NCBI RefSeq assembly: GCF_016808335.1
Contig: NC_053148.1
Location: forward strand, 46,950,930 to 47,014,929
DNA: 64,000 bases
Origin: Panicum virgatum
Lineage: Eukaryota > Streptophyta > Magnoliopsida > Poales > Poaceae
Reading direction: 5' to 3'
Each line of letters opens with the position of its first letter. Within the stretch, counting starts at the first letter, position 1. A program made the translations under genes and the position numbers. Positions 43,321 to 55,067 of the stretch are shown here, in pieces. The notes below the pieces were generated by a model, which was not told the origin of the DNA, ran no database searches, and saw only the letters and a program-made list of their open reading frames with translations.

Positions 43321-45248
43321 TCAGTTAGCCTTAATTTGGGTTGGAGGCCCACTACAACTCCTTGTCTGAAGAAGGTCCAATCACTGCTGCTTCTCTTCCC
43401 TAATAAAAAACTTCTGCTGCTTCTGTTGCAATCGAGACTGGCTGCATTTGAACATCCGTTGATTATTCTGCAGTTCACGAATTCGTGGCTCAATGTTGGT
43501 TAAATCGTATGGCAAAATTTCTTTCAGTACGTATAAACGGTCACTGAACCTTGCTTGCAGAACGAGAAAACCAGCCCGACATGAGCGTGAAACAACCGTA
43601 ATCTGAACACTTGCATAACTTTTTTTAGAACTTTGTTTCGCATCAAGATAGCGTGACGCCGTGACCACTAGACAGTAGCAAAATGCTTGCTGCAGAATTC
43701 AGGGGATGAGTTGATCGCGATTTCTCGAATCAACAGGGTGCCCTATTTAGATTATCTGGTGCAGCATCGCGAACTCACGATTCCGCAAATCCAACGGAAA
43801 GAATAGTAATCAGCAGGCTCAAGCTCATTATGTTCCTAACATAAAGTCCCTAACATTCAAAAGTACATTAACACTATATTTTCTCTTTCCCCTTCAGTTC
43901 CTAACAGAGTCGATACATGGTCCAAAAAAGAAGTAACACTCGAAAAGAATAATGAGAAACTGTATGCAGAAACTCACAGTGGCAGTGAAACATTCGGCAA
44001 TCAACATGCTTGTGCGTTAAGAGGATGAGGACACGGGGTAAATCCCACGACTTCTAGGGCTAACAATAACAGGGCAGATAGGATTGACCATCGTACACCT
44101 AGAAACCACAAGTTTGATAGGATTGACCACAGGGCACCCCTACTGCCCTACAAGAATAGCTTGCATGGCTGACACACATGGTAGCTTCATCAGTCCAATA
44201 TTCCGTGGTGGCATCAGGTCATGAAAAGCAGAAAACAGCACCCAAACCCACGAACCATCTATAATAGCAGCTTATGTTCCCCAGACCCCAGCTCATGTAC
44301 CATGCACTATAGTGAAGCATTAGAATTCAGGCCACCTGACTACGCCAAAACCCAAACCATATTAGGCATTCCCGTGGTGTCAGAAAAGCTTGAGTAAGAA
44401 ATGGCATTATGAGTAAAAGATTACATCAATACTCTTTTCCAAAGAGCATCACTTCTGTTGGACGGCTTTTCCTCAACATTTCAGCAAACAGACACCACAA
44501 TAGGCAAACAGGCACCGCATTTCAGCACATGGGTTTACATTAATGACATATATTGTGCCACCCTTGAATGCATATGCACGAACAAATGCAGTGCTAAATA
44601 ATGCAAAAGTTTGCATTTTTTCTGACTGACGATCGGAGTCCTCAATAAAAAAAGAACAATATATCTGCCCTTTTTTTTCATACTGTAAAGTATACTGGGA
44701 GTGATGATTATGATGTGCAAAACAGAAAAAAGAACATTATTGAACACAAAGAGAGCCTTGACAAGACTGCTAAGTTCATTCTCTAGTTTGCAATCCAGGG
44801 ATATCATGTCACAGAAGATAATGAATTCCATCACTATCAGCATTCGTAATTCATATAACGGCAATGGGTACAACTGAGCAAGCCTACAAGTCATACTAAA
44901 ATAAGCACAGAGCTCACCACTGTGATGCAATCTGATACCTCAAGGTAATAAACCAAGAAGATAACTGACACCATATAACGGCATCACGATTTCAGATACA
45001 GAACTAAGTCCATCTCCATATTGACTGTGAGAGATTATATGAAGCTGCTTCGACTTATATGGATAATGTTTCAAATACATGACGCAAGTGGTATGAGGAC
45101 AGGAAAGTAAGCATGTATGAAAATACCATTTAAATACTTCGTTATCAGTAACATTCAAGAAAATGAATTAAGGAGCATACATATTTCTTCATAATAATGG
45201 TCTGATATGTTGATATTACTAAGCGTAGGGCTCTGACTCGACTAGTCA
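43321..45248. other. Intergenic region between desaturase and F-box gene, no supported gene
   Basis: About 1.9 kb of AT-rich DNA downstream of two convergent genes. AATAAAAAAC near 43400 could serve as a poly(A) signal for the desaturase. I see no transposon ends. Confidence 0.4.
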
Positions 45249-46942
45249 TCAACTAGGGCGCTCAGAATGGTATGGTTGAGTTGCAGCATCGTCAGACTTA
45301 CTCAGCATTATCTTGCCATTGGCCAAAGCTTCTTTGACAAGTAAAAGGTTGGCTTCTTGTACATCAGGCAAATCCAGCGGAGTGACACGGGGAGAGACTA
45401 TTAACAGTTTATCCAGGGAATTAGCTTTCCTCAACAAAAAACTCACTAGCTGCACCTCAGCGCGGAGCCAGTTGAAGTTCCTGAACTTTACCATCAAAAG
45501 GTTGTCTAAGCCATCCTCCGGTGGTTCTTCTGTTACCTCATCAGTAGAACCTTCCATGGGCTTACCATAAACAAATGAGGGGAACTACGAAGATGAACAC
45601 AATCGTTCAGAAGCATTACAATCAGAAAAGAACTCAGATGTAGTTAAAATAATAAAAAAAGGCAGAATGACTAAACAAAGAAATTTAGAAAGGCATTGAA
45701 TGTGTTAACCTGCACAAAGAGCCTCTCCAAATTCGGACATTGGCAGGTCTTGAGGAACACATAGATGTCAGCTATGTTAGCAGCTTCCATTTTGAACATG
45801 CATAGCTGTAGTTCTCTCAAACTGTGTAAGTTGAGATTGGGCATGGAAGATGCAACCTAATAATAAAAGGCATGGTTAGGTAAAAATAACGAGTTTTTTT
45901 TTTAGAACTTGCAACTTATAAGTTACAGGTGGTGAGAAGACCAGATAAAATAAATTCAATATGAAAAAATTACCGGAAGGGCTTTGTAATTGATGGTGAG
46001 GACGTTGAGACCCGATAAATCCTTCGGGAGAGAATTATGGAACTTCTCGATAATGCACTGTTCTGATACTGAGAGAGTAAACCAAATATAAAGATCAGAA
46101 AGCACAGTGTCCAGTGGAAGGGATGAAAAGGGCGCTTTGCCGAAGTCACCGCTGTAGCGGAAGGAGCGCAAGCTAGGCCCAAGCTCAAAGTTCACACTGG
46201 CGATCCCATTACAGTACGCGACGGTGAGATTCCTCAGGTTCTGCGGCATGGCCACCGAGTAGAAGAAGTTGCCACATTCGCAGTGGAGCAGGTCGAGAGT
46301 GATGAGGTTGGGGCACAGCGCCATCATTTTCGTGAAAGACGCATGGCCAATTGAGATTGAGTGGAGCCGAATGACTACGAGAGCGCGGAACGGCTGGGCG
46401 CCTTTGTAGTACATGGTTGAGATGCCGATTCGGCGGAGCGAGAGGCGCGCGAGGAGCGGGCTGCACAGCGGCAGGTGGAAATTGAGCTTGCGCTCGAGCG
46501 TTCTGTTCCGCGTCTCGACGTGCAGGTCCTCGACGCGGCACTCGGCGGCGTATTCGGTGAAGCGCCGGAGCTCCGAGGACTTGAGCTTGCAGATATCGAC
46601 GACGAAGGAGAAGCGGTCGAGGCGGCGGCGCGGGCGCGGCTCGCGCTCCAGCGCGTCTAGCTCCCTCCGCACGTCGTGGCGGAATCCGACGTAGACCTCG
46701 ACGACAGCGCGGTGCTCCCACCGGCGCTTCCACAGGTCGCGCCACCCGCGCGCGACCGCGCCCGTGCGGATCGCGTACTTGAGCGAGAGGTGCGTCAGGA
46801 TGCGCAGCTGCAGCTCGTCCGGCAGCACCGAGATGCGGTCCACCGGTACCGCACCTGCGTCCACCGCTTCGCATCGGTCCCCTTGCTCATCCACCCTTTG
46901 CCTCTTCGCTCCGCCGCCGCCGCCGCCGGAGTCGATCTCCAT
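45249..46942 (-). CDS. F-box/LRR protein
   Basis: Three exons read leftward: 46942-45974, 45856-45710 and 45584-45249. They give 483 residues, all introns are GT-AG in phase 0, and the frame is open. The ATG at 46942 follows an upstream open stretch without ATG. Residues 37-72 form an F-box (ISVLPDELQLRILTHLSL...GWRDLW), which would bind a SKP1-like protein in an SCF ubiquitin ligase. Leucine-rich repeats follow (LARLSLRRIGIS, NLITLDLLHC, NLRNLTVAYC, SLRELQLCMF). A C-terminal segment typical of grass F-box proteins is VKFRNFNWLRAEVQLVSFLL. The target is unknown. The 5' end faces POP1 across 277 bp. Confidence 0.9.
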
Positions 46943-47219
46943 TTCTCGCTGCTTCCCTGATTTCGGGGAAACCCTTCCTCTCGCTCTCCCACCCACCGCC
47001 GCAGGCCGCAGCCGATGCGCCGCACCGCTAAAGAAGCTGGGCTATTGAACTGGTCCATTTCCAGGGCCGAATCTTGTGCGCTATTTGAGCCCGGCCCAGT
47101 GTTTTCGGCCCACCAAAACAAAGTGTGCGGCCCACAAAAATGCGGATCCAGAAGCCCACGAAAATTTATAGCAAAGGCGCACCACTAAGCCCTCGCAAAC
47201 CCTCCCTGGCTCCCTCACA
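46943..47219. promoter_or_regulatory. Divergent promoter shared by the F-box gene and POP1
   Basis: Only 277 bp separate the two ATGs. The interval is fairly GC-rich and has no good TATA box. GGCCCA/TGGGCC-type words recur near 47080-47115 (GCCCGGCCCAG, GGCCCACC, GGCCCACA). Such telo/GCCCA elements are common in plant housekeeping promoters, consistent with POP1. Confidence 0.7.
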
Positions 47220-50200
47220 ATGGCCGGCGTCCCACCGCCGCCGCGGCAGCTCGAGGTGCGGCGCTTCGCGGCGGCCCGCGCCGGGGAGCTCCGGTCCCTC
47301 CATGCCGCAATCTCCGCCCACCTCGACGATGGCGGCGGCCGCTTCCGGCAGCAGCCACGCTCCGCGCGCCGCCGCACCACGGGGCACCTCCCCAGGAAGC
47401 GCCGCCGCCGCGGGAGCGGGGAGGACGCAGCCGGGACCGGAGAGGTGGGTTCCGCGGGGGAGGGCAGCTCCGCGCCGCGGAAGCTTTCGAGGAGGGTGAG
47501 GCGGCGGCGGGAGCTCGCTGGCAACCCCGCGGAGGGTTTCTCTGTCGCCGGCGACGGCGCGCGGCGGCTACGCACGCATCTGTGGCATGCCAAGAGGTTC
47601 TCCATGGAGAGGCGGTGGGGATTCATCTTACCCGTCGGCGCCCAGGGGAGGTGAGAAATGGCGATGTTTGTTCGGTGCGCTAGAATCTCAGAAGCAGTAT
47701 TCAGTTATTTGGTCGCTAGATTAGTAGGCCATCCGTGCAGGAAGAAAATCTTACAATTGTACTGCACATTGCAAGTGGATGTTTCGGAAATAGCACCGTC
47801 TAACTCTCACGTCGAAAATCCTAGACTTCTGCATATTTAGTGATAATTGACAAATATAGTAGATGTTGTGCGATCATTTTGGTGCTTCGTAGAGAAGGAA
47901 CATTGGCTTTACTCCTGAGTCTTGAGTTAACTACAAATGGGCAGTCATGGTAGAGGAAGCTGGACCAGTCTGAAAACGCAATTATATTGTGAGATGATGC
48001 ATCTGGTACCTTTTGCTGCTGCATGTTAATTTCACCTTTCTGGTTGGTATGGTGTGATATGTAGAGATGTTGGTGTAATTTAAACCCTTTTGCCTAAGGA
48101 TTGATGAGTAACATGGTTGTACATTCCATTGTGCAGAGGGAGGGGTTCAAGGAGTGTTCTCAAGCGGCTGAAGAACGGCACGATTGTCCATGATTCTAGC
48201 TACTTCATTCCAATTGAGCTAGATGGTCCAGAGGTTCTGTTCCCATCCTCTGTCCCTTGATTGCTTATTAAATTTTCCTGCATTCCGTCTACCCATTATC
48301 AATGTTTTCCATCTTTTGATAATTCAACAATCTTATTGGGTGTCCTGGCTCACTTTTCCAGGACTCCTTGTTATCCATTCTCAGAATGGTTCTGCGCCCT
48401 TCTCCTTCAGACAAAACACCTGATCTGAAGCATCTACAAGGTCCAGTTATGCAAGGCGTTTGCTATGAGAATGCAATGGTATTTACATGTTCGCCACAGA
48501 CAGTATGGTTGGAAGTGTTTGGAGTGACAACCATGACTTAATTGTTCTTTCCAGCTTTGGGATGTTAGGAGTCCTCATTCTCAGATTGTTGGACCAGTAA
48601 CATACATGTGGCGCTCATTCTCTGGAGAAAATGACAAGTCAGAAGCTGAAGGAGATCTGTCCACTGCTCACAGCTTTGATGAAAAAAGCAGAAGTTCCTT
48701 ACGACGCCAATTGTGGATATGGATCCATCCTGCTGCACTTGATGATGGGCTTAGTGCAATAAGATTTGCATGTGAGAGACAGGTACTTCCTCTATTTCTT
48801 TTATAAGGCTGTAACTTTCAGTTTTCTTAGGTTTGGTTGGGGAGCAATAGAAGATTTTTTTCAGTGCGCTAAGATTGTAAAAGCAGTATTTTGGTTTGCT
48901 TGCTCAATTGATAGTTTCACTCATGTATAAAGAAATTCTTATAGTTCTAGTGTATGTGAGTATGTAAGTTTTTTAGAATACTTTTTTCGTCACTTAATTT
49001 GTTTTACGAATCCAAGTAAAATTGTATTTGTACTTCTTATTCAGATTAAGTATGCTCAACTCAAAGATAACACTAGGATGCACCATCGTTGGGGTTTAGG
49101 AGGAAAAAACAAAAGAAAACATCTTGGCCTTTTTCTTTTTTATTGCTTACCTTCCCTGAACATATATTAGTTGAGTGCTGTGCTTAGATCAGAAAATACT
49201 GGTTATTTTGTTTTCCATGGTTGACAGTAGCGTTTCCCATTTTTATGTTTATGTTATAATAATGAACATCCACCTGCTCAATATCTAGGATAAACATTTC
49301 TGTCTTTAATGATCTGAAAGGGGCAATTAATATGCTAATTGGTAGCATAATTTGCCTTGTGATGTGTAATCCTTACTGCTGCTTAACCAATACATTTCTT
49401 CCTTGCTGTAATACCATTCTTACTTGCTCTCTGCAGATTCAAGATTCTGGTGGTGTGGTCAAATGTTGCTCCTTAGAGGGAAAAATTGCAAAGCTGGAAG
49501 TCATGGGATTCAAGGCTATGCAATCTATTAAGAAGATGTTGCATCCAATCAAGTAAGTGCCTTTTATCAGCGAGGAAAAATGATGTCAAGGCTGGCTGTT
49601 TATGTTTTTTAACAAATGCAGAGCAAGCAAAATTAACATGGTACCTGATACAAATCATAAGTCCACATCAACTGATACTTCCACGAATTCCTCTACTGTC
49701 CCTCATCTTTTGGAAGCATCCATTATTGATCATGCTGAAATTCTTCAGCCTGGTGCTATACTATCCATGATAGTTCATGACCCCAGGGAGGTGTCTGTCA
49801 AGGGAACAGTTTCTTCTTCTAAATTGGTCTCACTTGACAAGGAGAACGAAGGCTTGGAAGATGTAGTCCCAAATGCTGATGAGGTGCTATCTGAAGTCGG
49901 AAATATGTTGTCATCGATGTGGATGCACCCTGGAAAGCATGATATATTCCTTTCTGACTGTAGAGAACTGTGGGACTCCAGCCAAAGCATAAATCCTCCT
50001 GTGGCAGAGGAGGTTCTTTGTGCGGAGAAGCAACGTGACCGCATAAAGTTTTTCTGCCTGGATTCTGGAAATGATCAAGGGCAAACAACACAAGAGAATG
50101 ATAGCTTCAGTCGATCCTGCCCAGTTGTTCTCCTGAAACATGCCAAAAAGGGAATGCCCTCTCTAGGGTAAGATCTATCTTTTGTCCTCAAATATGTCAC

Positions 50201-52399
50201 TAGGTGTCCTGCTGCAAGAGCATATGAATAAACTGTTAACTTCTATGGTAGCTTTTATATTGTTCCATGTCTCATAAAGAAAGGGGCATTTGCATGGTAT
50301 CCAGTTTGTGTCCTAATTATGAGTTTGCCTTCCTATGGTTACACCTGTGTCTATCTCATGGTTGTTTCAGATTTAAGTTTGCTTCTTAGAAGAAATATAA
50401 TTCAAGATCTGTTATCATCATTTTTATGGCGCTTTTATTCAGATTGGCTGCAAACGTCATGTCTTGTCTGTCCTGCATTCCAAATAATGTGTGTTTTGGT
50501 TTGTCTAGTGAGTTTTTTTTTTTGAAAGATTTTGTCTAGTGAGTTAGTGCACTAATCTTTCTAATATGGTGAATTTGTGATTTATATTCTATTGTCATGC
50601 CATCCTGTTAATGAGATTGTCTTATTGTCCACATTCAATGAATATACAGGTGGTCTATCATTTTACCTTTGAGCTGGGTGAAACCTTTCTGGCTTTTTCT
50701 AGTATCTCATGGTGCACACGTAATTGGCCTAAGAGAGAGACGGTGGATTGCAACAAAGGTATGTATTATGTAATACAATCGGCCATTATCAGATGCTATT
50801 TTGCTTCCAATTGTTACTGCTTTTATTGAATCAGCAGCATGATAAAATGTTGAACCCTCAAATTTGTCAGACTAATCTTTTGTACTTAAGCAACACAGTT
50901 ATCGTATTTGAAAAGGTGATACCTTACGTTTTGTTGAACAGAGGCAGTAAATAGTGAAATTTGTTCCTGAAGGAGCAGACAGTTCGTTTAGCAGCATTAT
51001 TCTTTTATATTATCTTTAATACTACTAATGCACTGGCATATCCTTAATGCAGTTCAGAATGCCATGCTTTCCCTATGATTATCCAGACAGCAAAGCATAT
51101 GCATCATATATGTCCAAGGAAGCTGCTGTTTTTGATAAAGCAGTTGAGTGCCGCCCTGCTGCCAAGAGACCTCCAGTCGTTCCTGTGCCACCTTTATGGC
51201 GCTGCATTATGGCTTGTTTTCACAAAGATGATGGCATATTGAGTGGTCCTGAAGTAGATGACTTAGTGCGGGCAAATATCGTATCACCCGAAAAATCATC
51301 AGTAAATTCCGAATCTGGAGATGCAGAACCATCACAAGCAAAAGTTGCATCCTTGCAACTTTATGTGCCAAGAACCATCCAAATATTGAGACAATATGTT
51401 AAAGAATTTGATATGAAATATCTGAGTTTGTCATCTGACATGGTAACACATACTGACAAACCTAACTTAACTTCTAATGCCACCATCAAAATGACATGTT
51501 CCATATGCCTTACAAGAGTTCTGATCCGAGCTTTCAAGGAAGGTTCTTTTGAAGAGGGTGCTGTTGTTTGTGCCCCATTACCTTCAGATCTTCCTGCTTG
51601 GAAAATAAGGTCAGTATCCCATGTGTCCTTTTAATACATATTGCCAGAGCTCTGTTAAGATCATTTCTTTGCTGATGTCAAGAGTGTATCAGTCCTTTTT
51701 GGAATGTAAATGCGATTTTAGGTCACATATAATTGATATATTTTAGCAATCTTAAGGATACCTTGGATCTTAAGGATACCTTGGCATTTTACCACAACAT
51801 GCTTGATTTGAGTGTCTGTTAAATAAATCTTCTATAATCTGTTTCCTGCAGTATTGCTTCTCAGGTGGTAATAAGAAACAAACAATAAAACTTGTTGAAG
51901 AAACTAATCTCATTTCATGCATGGAACAGATCAGAGGAAGAGGAGGAATGTGTGGAAAAATGGGTACTCCAGCTCCCTCAGTCCCATGTTAGTTCCTATT
52001 TCTCTTGGTTCGACCCTAGCATCGGCAACCTTCAATTGCCCAAAGATGATGCCGCACGGGATGCATTCCGGTTGCCAATAGGCTTTGTTACTACTGGTTT
52101 TGTCCATGGAAGGTGACAAGATCTCCCTGCCCATCTATTCATTTTGGTACAGTGTTGCATATTAACTATAAATGACACTCAAGTTCACTTATTTTTGCAG
52201 TAATGGGCAAGATGCTGTTGCAGTTGCATTCTGTGAGGCGAAGCTTCTTGCAGTGCTGAGGCGACAGCAATGGGCGCATGAAAACTTGCAGAACAGAGAT
52301 ATCTGTGTCCTTGTCAGGAATGCAAGATCAGCAGCTTACCGACGAGCGCTGGCGACAATCATCCTGGAACATCAAGAGTCAGACCTAGAATTTCTGTAG
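47220..52399 (+). CDS. POP1: POP1, protein subunit of ribonuclease P/MRP
   Basis: Ten exons: 47220-47650, 48137-48233, 48362-48478, 48555-48782, 49437-49552, 49622-50167, 50650-50758, 51053-51609, 51930-52112 and 52201-52399. All have GT-AG borders and phases agree, giving 860 residues. POP1 scaffolds nuclear/nucleolar RNase P and MRP, which process tRNA 5' ends and rRNA. The POP1 N-domain motifs are RRRTTGHLPRKRRRR (49-64) and RLRTHLWHAKRFSMERRWGF (116-135). The POPLD domain is near 512-548 (WSIILPLSWVKPFWLFLVSHG), and the C-terminal part has LPIGFVTTGFVHG. No stop or frame break was found, so the gene should be functional. Confidence 0.95.
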
Positions 52400-53112
52400 T
52401 CTGGAACCTGTATGATGTGTTTCTCACCCACTGCCAAAATTTGCTGCAAACACTGAAGCAGTCTGTAAACTGTACTATCGCAATTTTGATAGAATTATCA
52501 TCTGTGTCAGTGCGACTTCACAATTCAATTTTGCATTGTTGTGTACTACACCTAAAATGGTGAATGTTGTGTTCGATATCCAGCTCTACCATGTACCACA
52601 GTGGGGTTTGTACATACTTTTTTTTTTGCTAAAATAACTACAAAGGATACCGGTAATGATAATTATGATGTACTCATACTCTCATAGTCAGTATAGTGCA
52701 ATCATATTTTGTTATTCGACGAGGACTAATCCTGAAAATAAAACAGATATAAAGAACTATGTCAACTCTAGATCTAGAAATAATTATGTGAACTTTAGAT
52801 CTAGAAAGGAGTACTTGAATATGAGCACTGCACTTCATATAAGATAACAAACTGCATCCCCAATGTAACTGGCAAAATCTGGCATCATATTACACCATCA
52901 CTGTTCCAGATATACGGCTACAACGAATTCATCCACAAATTGGGTTGTGAAATGAAAGTGGTAAGCGTGCGCTGGAATACCCTGCATTTAGATTACTTCA
53001 CAGACAGTAGAATTGAAGAAAAGAAGTTACAAAAGTAGTGCCATTTCTTCATACATTATCAATACTGCTCAGATATTATTATCTATAGGATCACAAATCG
53101 GTGGGCACAAAG
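52400..53112. other. Region downstream of POP1, no gene seen
   Basis: AT-rich sequence, with duplicated words AACTCTAGATCTAGAAA / AACTTTAGATCTAGAAA near 52762-52806. No transposon ends were recognised. Confidence 0.35.
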
Positions 53113-53180
53113 AGTTAAACCTTGATAAAGACCTCAGAATGAAATGGTTGAGTTGCTGGATCGTCAGACTTGCTGACAAT
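53113..53180 (-). pseudogene. Second decayed F-box 3' tail
   Basis: On the minus strand the segment around CAGAATGAAATGGTTGAGTTG and CGTCAGACTTGCTGA matches the 3' end of the F-box gene (45262-45310). It also matches the relic at 38-125. Only the last coding bases and stop region are recognisable. Confidence 0.5.
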
Positions 53181-55067
53181 CACTCTGTTCAGCTGGCGTT
53201 TCGTCCGCTTTTCGCAGGCATTTCGAGAGACAACCGCTCTCTTATCTCTTCTATTTTTTTTCTCTCTATCCCATGTTAGATGCTACCGACATGTCCTGCC
53301 CATTCGTCTGCTGATGTAGGCTTATAAAACTTGCTCTTATTAGAGCTATTTCAGTTTCAGGTGGGCTCTACTGAAAAAGGCAATCCCCCATCTCCCCCTC
53401 CTCGGATCCCTCTGTGCCACCCCCCTCCACTCCGGACCCCGTCCGCTCCCCTCGCTATCGGTCCCGATCCAGGGGGGTCGCCGCCCACCTCTAATCCTCC
53501 AAGGTGACGACGTCGAGCTCCTCCCTCGCCACGACAGGGGCTCCGGGCTCCCTCCCTTTCACTCAACGCGTGCTGGGGTAGGAGTATGGGCAACTCCGAC
53601 CTCCCCATGCTCCAAGAAGATGATTTGTTTGTGTCATTTATGAGCGGAAGGAGATTACACAAAAGCCGGCCACACCAAATCCGGCTCGAAAAAGGGTTTA
53701 AAGGAGGCAAATGATTGGAAAAATGTATTTATTGTCAGTCTAACCTTTTATTGGTTGCTGGCGTCAGAAATTCGGGATGGCATAACCGGAAATGGAATCT
53801 GATGGAGTGAAGACAGGCACGAACCCGGAAAGCATTGCTGCATATGGTGAGAACGATTCGGGATGGCAAAGCCGGAAATGGAATGCCTTTTGGCTTTGAA
53901 TTTCGAACGGGAGAGAGAAGAGGCGGCAAGCAGTTGCTCGCCAGCCAGGCAGCAGCAGATAGCCAGATACCAGGCTGGACCCAGCTGGGCCAACATGACG
54001 GATCAAACAGTCTCTCTTGTGGGCTGAAACGATGAACTGGGCTGGACGTTTTATTCTTGCGACCCTTCGCACCGAGCAATTTTAACGAAATTTGTAGCCA
54101 TTATACTCGAGTAAATTATGTTTGGCGATCACTCAGAGTTTACTCTGAAAATACTCATACTTGGGCCTTTTTGTGTTCAACTTTTGAAGAAAATTCCTGC
54201 CACTTTTCCTACGCACCAATAATGCATACACCATTGACCATCCGTCCTGCAGTTGTGGGATGGAGTACTGGGAATGGGATAGATCAAGGCAAGGTTGATG
54301 TGTTTGATCCCACGTTTTGCTTGTGCACTAGAGCTCTCTTGCATGAACAAATAGTAGAGTGCATGTGAGATGGAACTTGAAAGTGTAAGAAAACTATTTT
54401 GAAACAGAAGTTTAAGCAGTTTGGTTTGGCCCTGATGCCGCCTTCCTCAAGTTACTAATTCAGTATACCTAAATAAAAGTTTAAGGTGCAAGTGTAACAC
54501 GGGGAGTATCTGAATCTGAATGCGTCGCTTGACAAGAAGTCTCGTCAGCCGAGGACAACGTGGAGGAAGCGGCCAACCTCCCAAGTCCCAACCACCACCC
54601 CCGTCAAGGCAAGGAGCGGAGCCTGACGCCGTGACGCGGATGCACGCGACCCGGGCGCCGCCCTGCCACCGCCGGCGCGAGGCTTTTGCTCGGGCGCGGC
54701 GCGTGCGACTTGGGCTGGGTTTTTTCACCACCCGTGCCGGCCAGCGCGGACCGCGACCTCGCCGCCATAAAACCCGCCTGGCGCCTGCCAAGTGCCACCG
54801 TCAAGCAACGCCCAGCTCCGCCCGGCACCGGCTCGCTCGCTTCGCGCTTGCCGTCTGGATGCTGCCTCCCCCACCTCGCTCCTCGTAGTTCTCCCCGCCT
54901 CCATCTGTCTGTCGCTCGACGTACCCGAGGGAGGCAAAACCACCAAGCCAAAGCCACGCGACAAGCAACCGCCGGCGGCGGGCGGTTCCCAGCTCTCCCA
55001 TGCTGTTGGCGCCGGGGGCGGCGGCGCGGCGGCATTCCTCGAGATCGCACGGGCGGCGGCGGCGGGG
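53181..55067. other. Upstream region of the synaptotagmin gene
   Basis: A C-rich block (53380-53590) resembles a leader or exon relic, but I recognise no protein. An 86-bp-spaced direct repeat (ATTCGGGATGGCA.A.CCGGAAATGGAAT) starts at 53770 and 53856. From 54500 the sequence turns GC-rich with CT-rich tracts, fitting the 5' UTR of the next gene. Open frames there on both strands look like base-composition artefacts. Confidence 0.4.
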
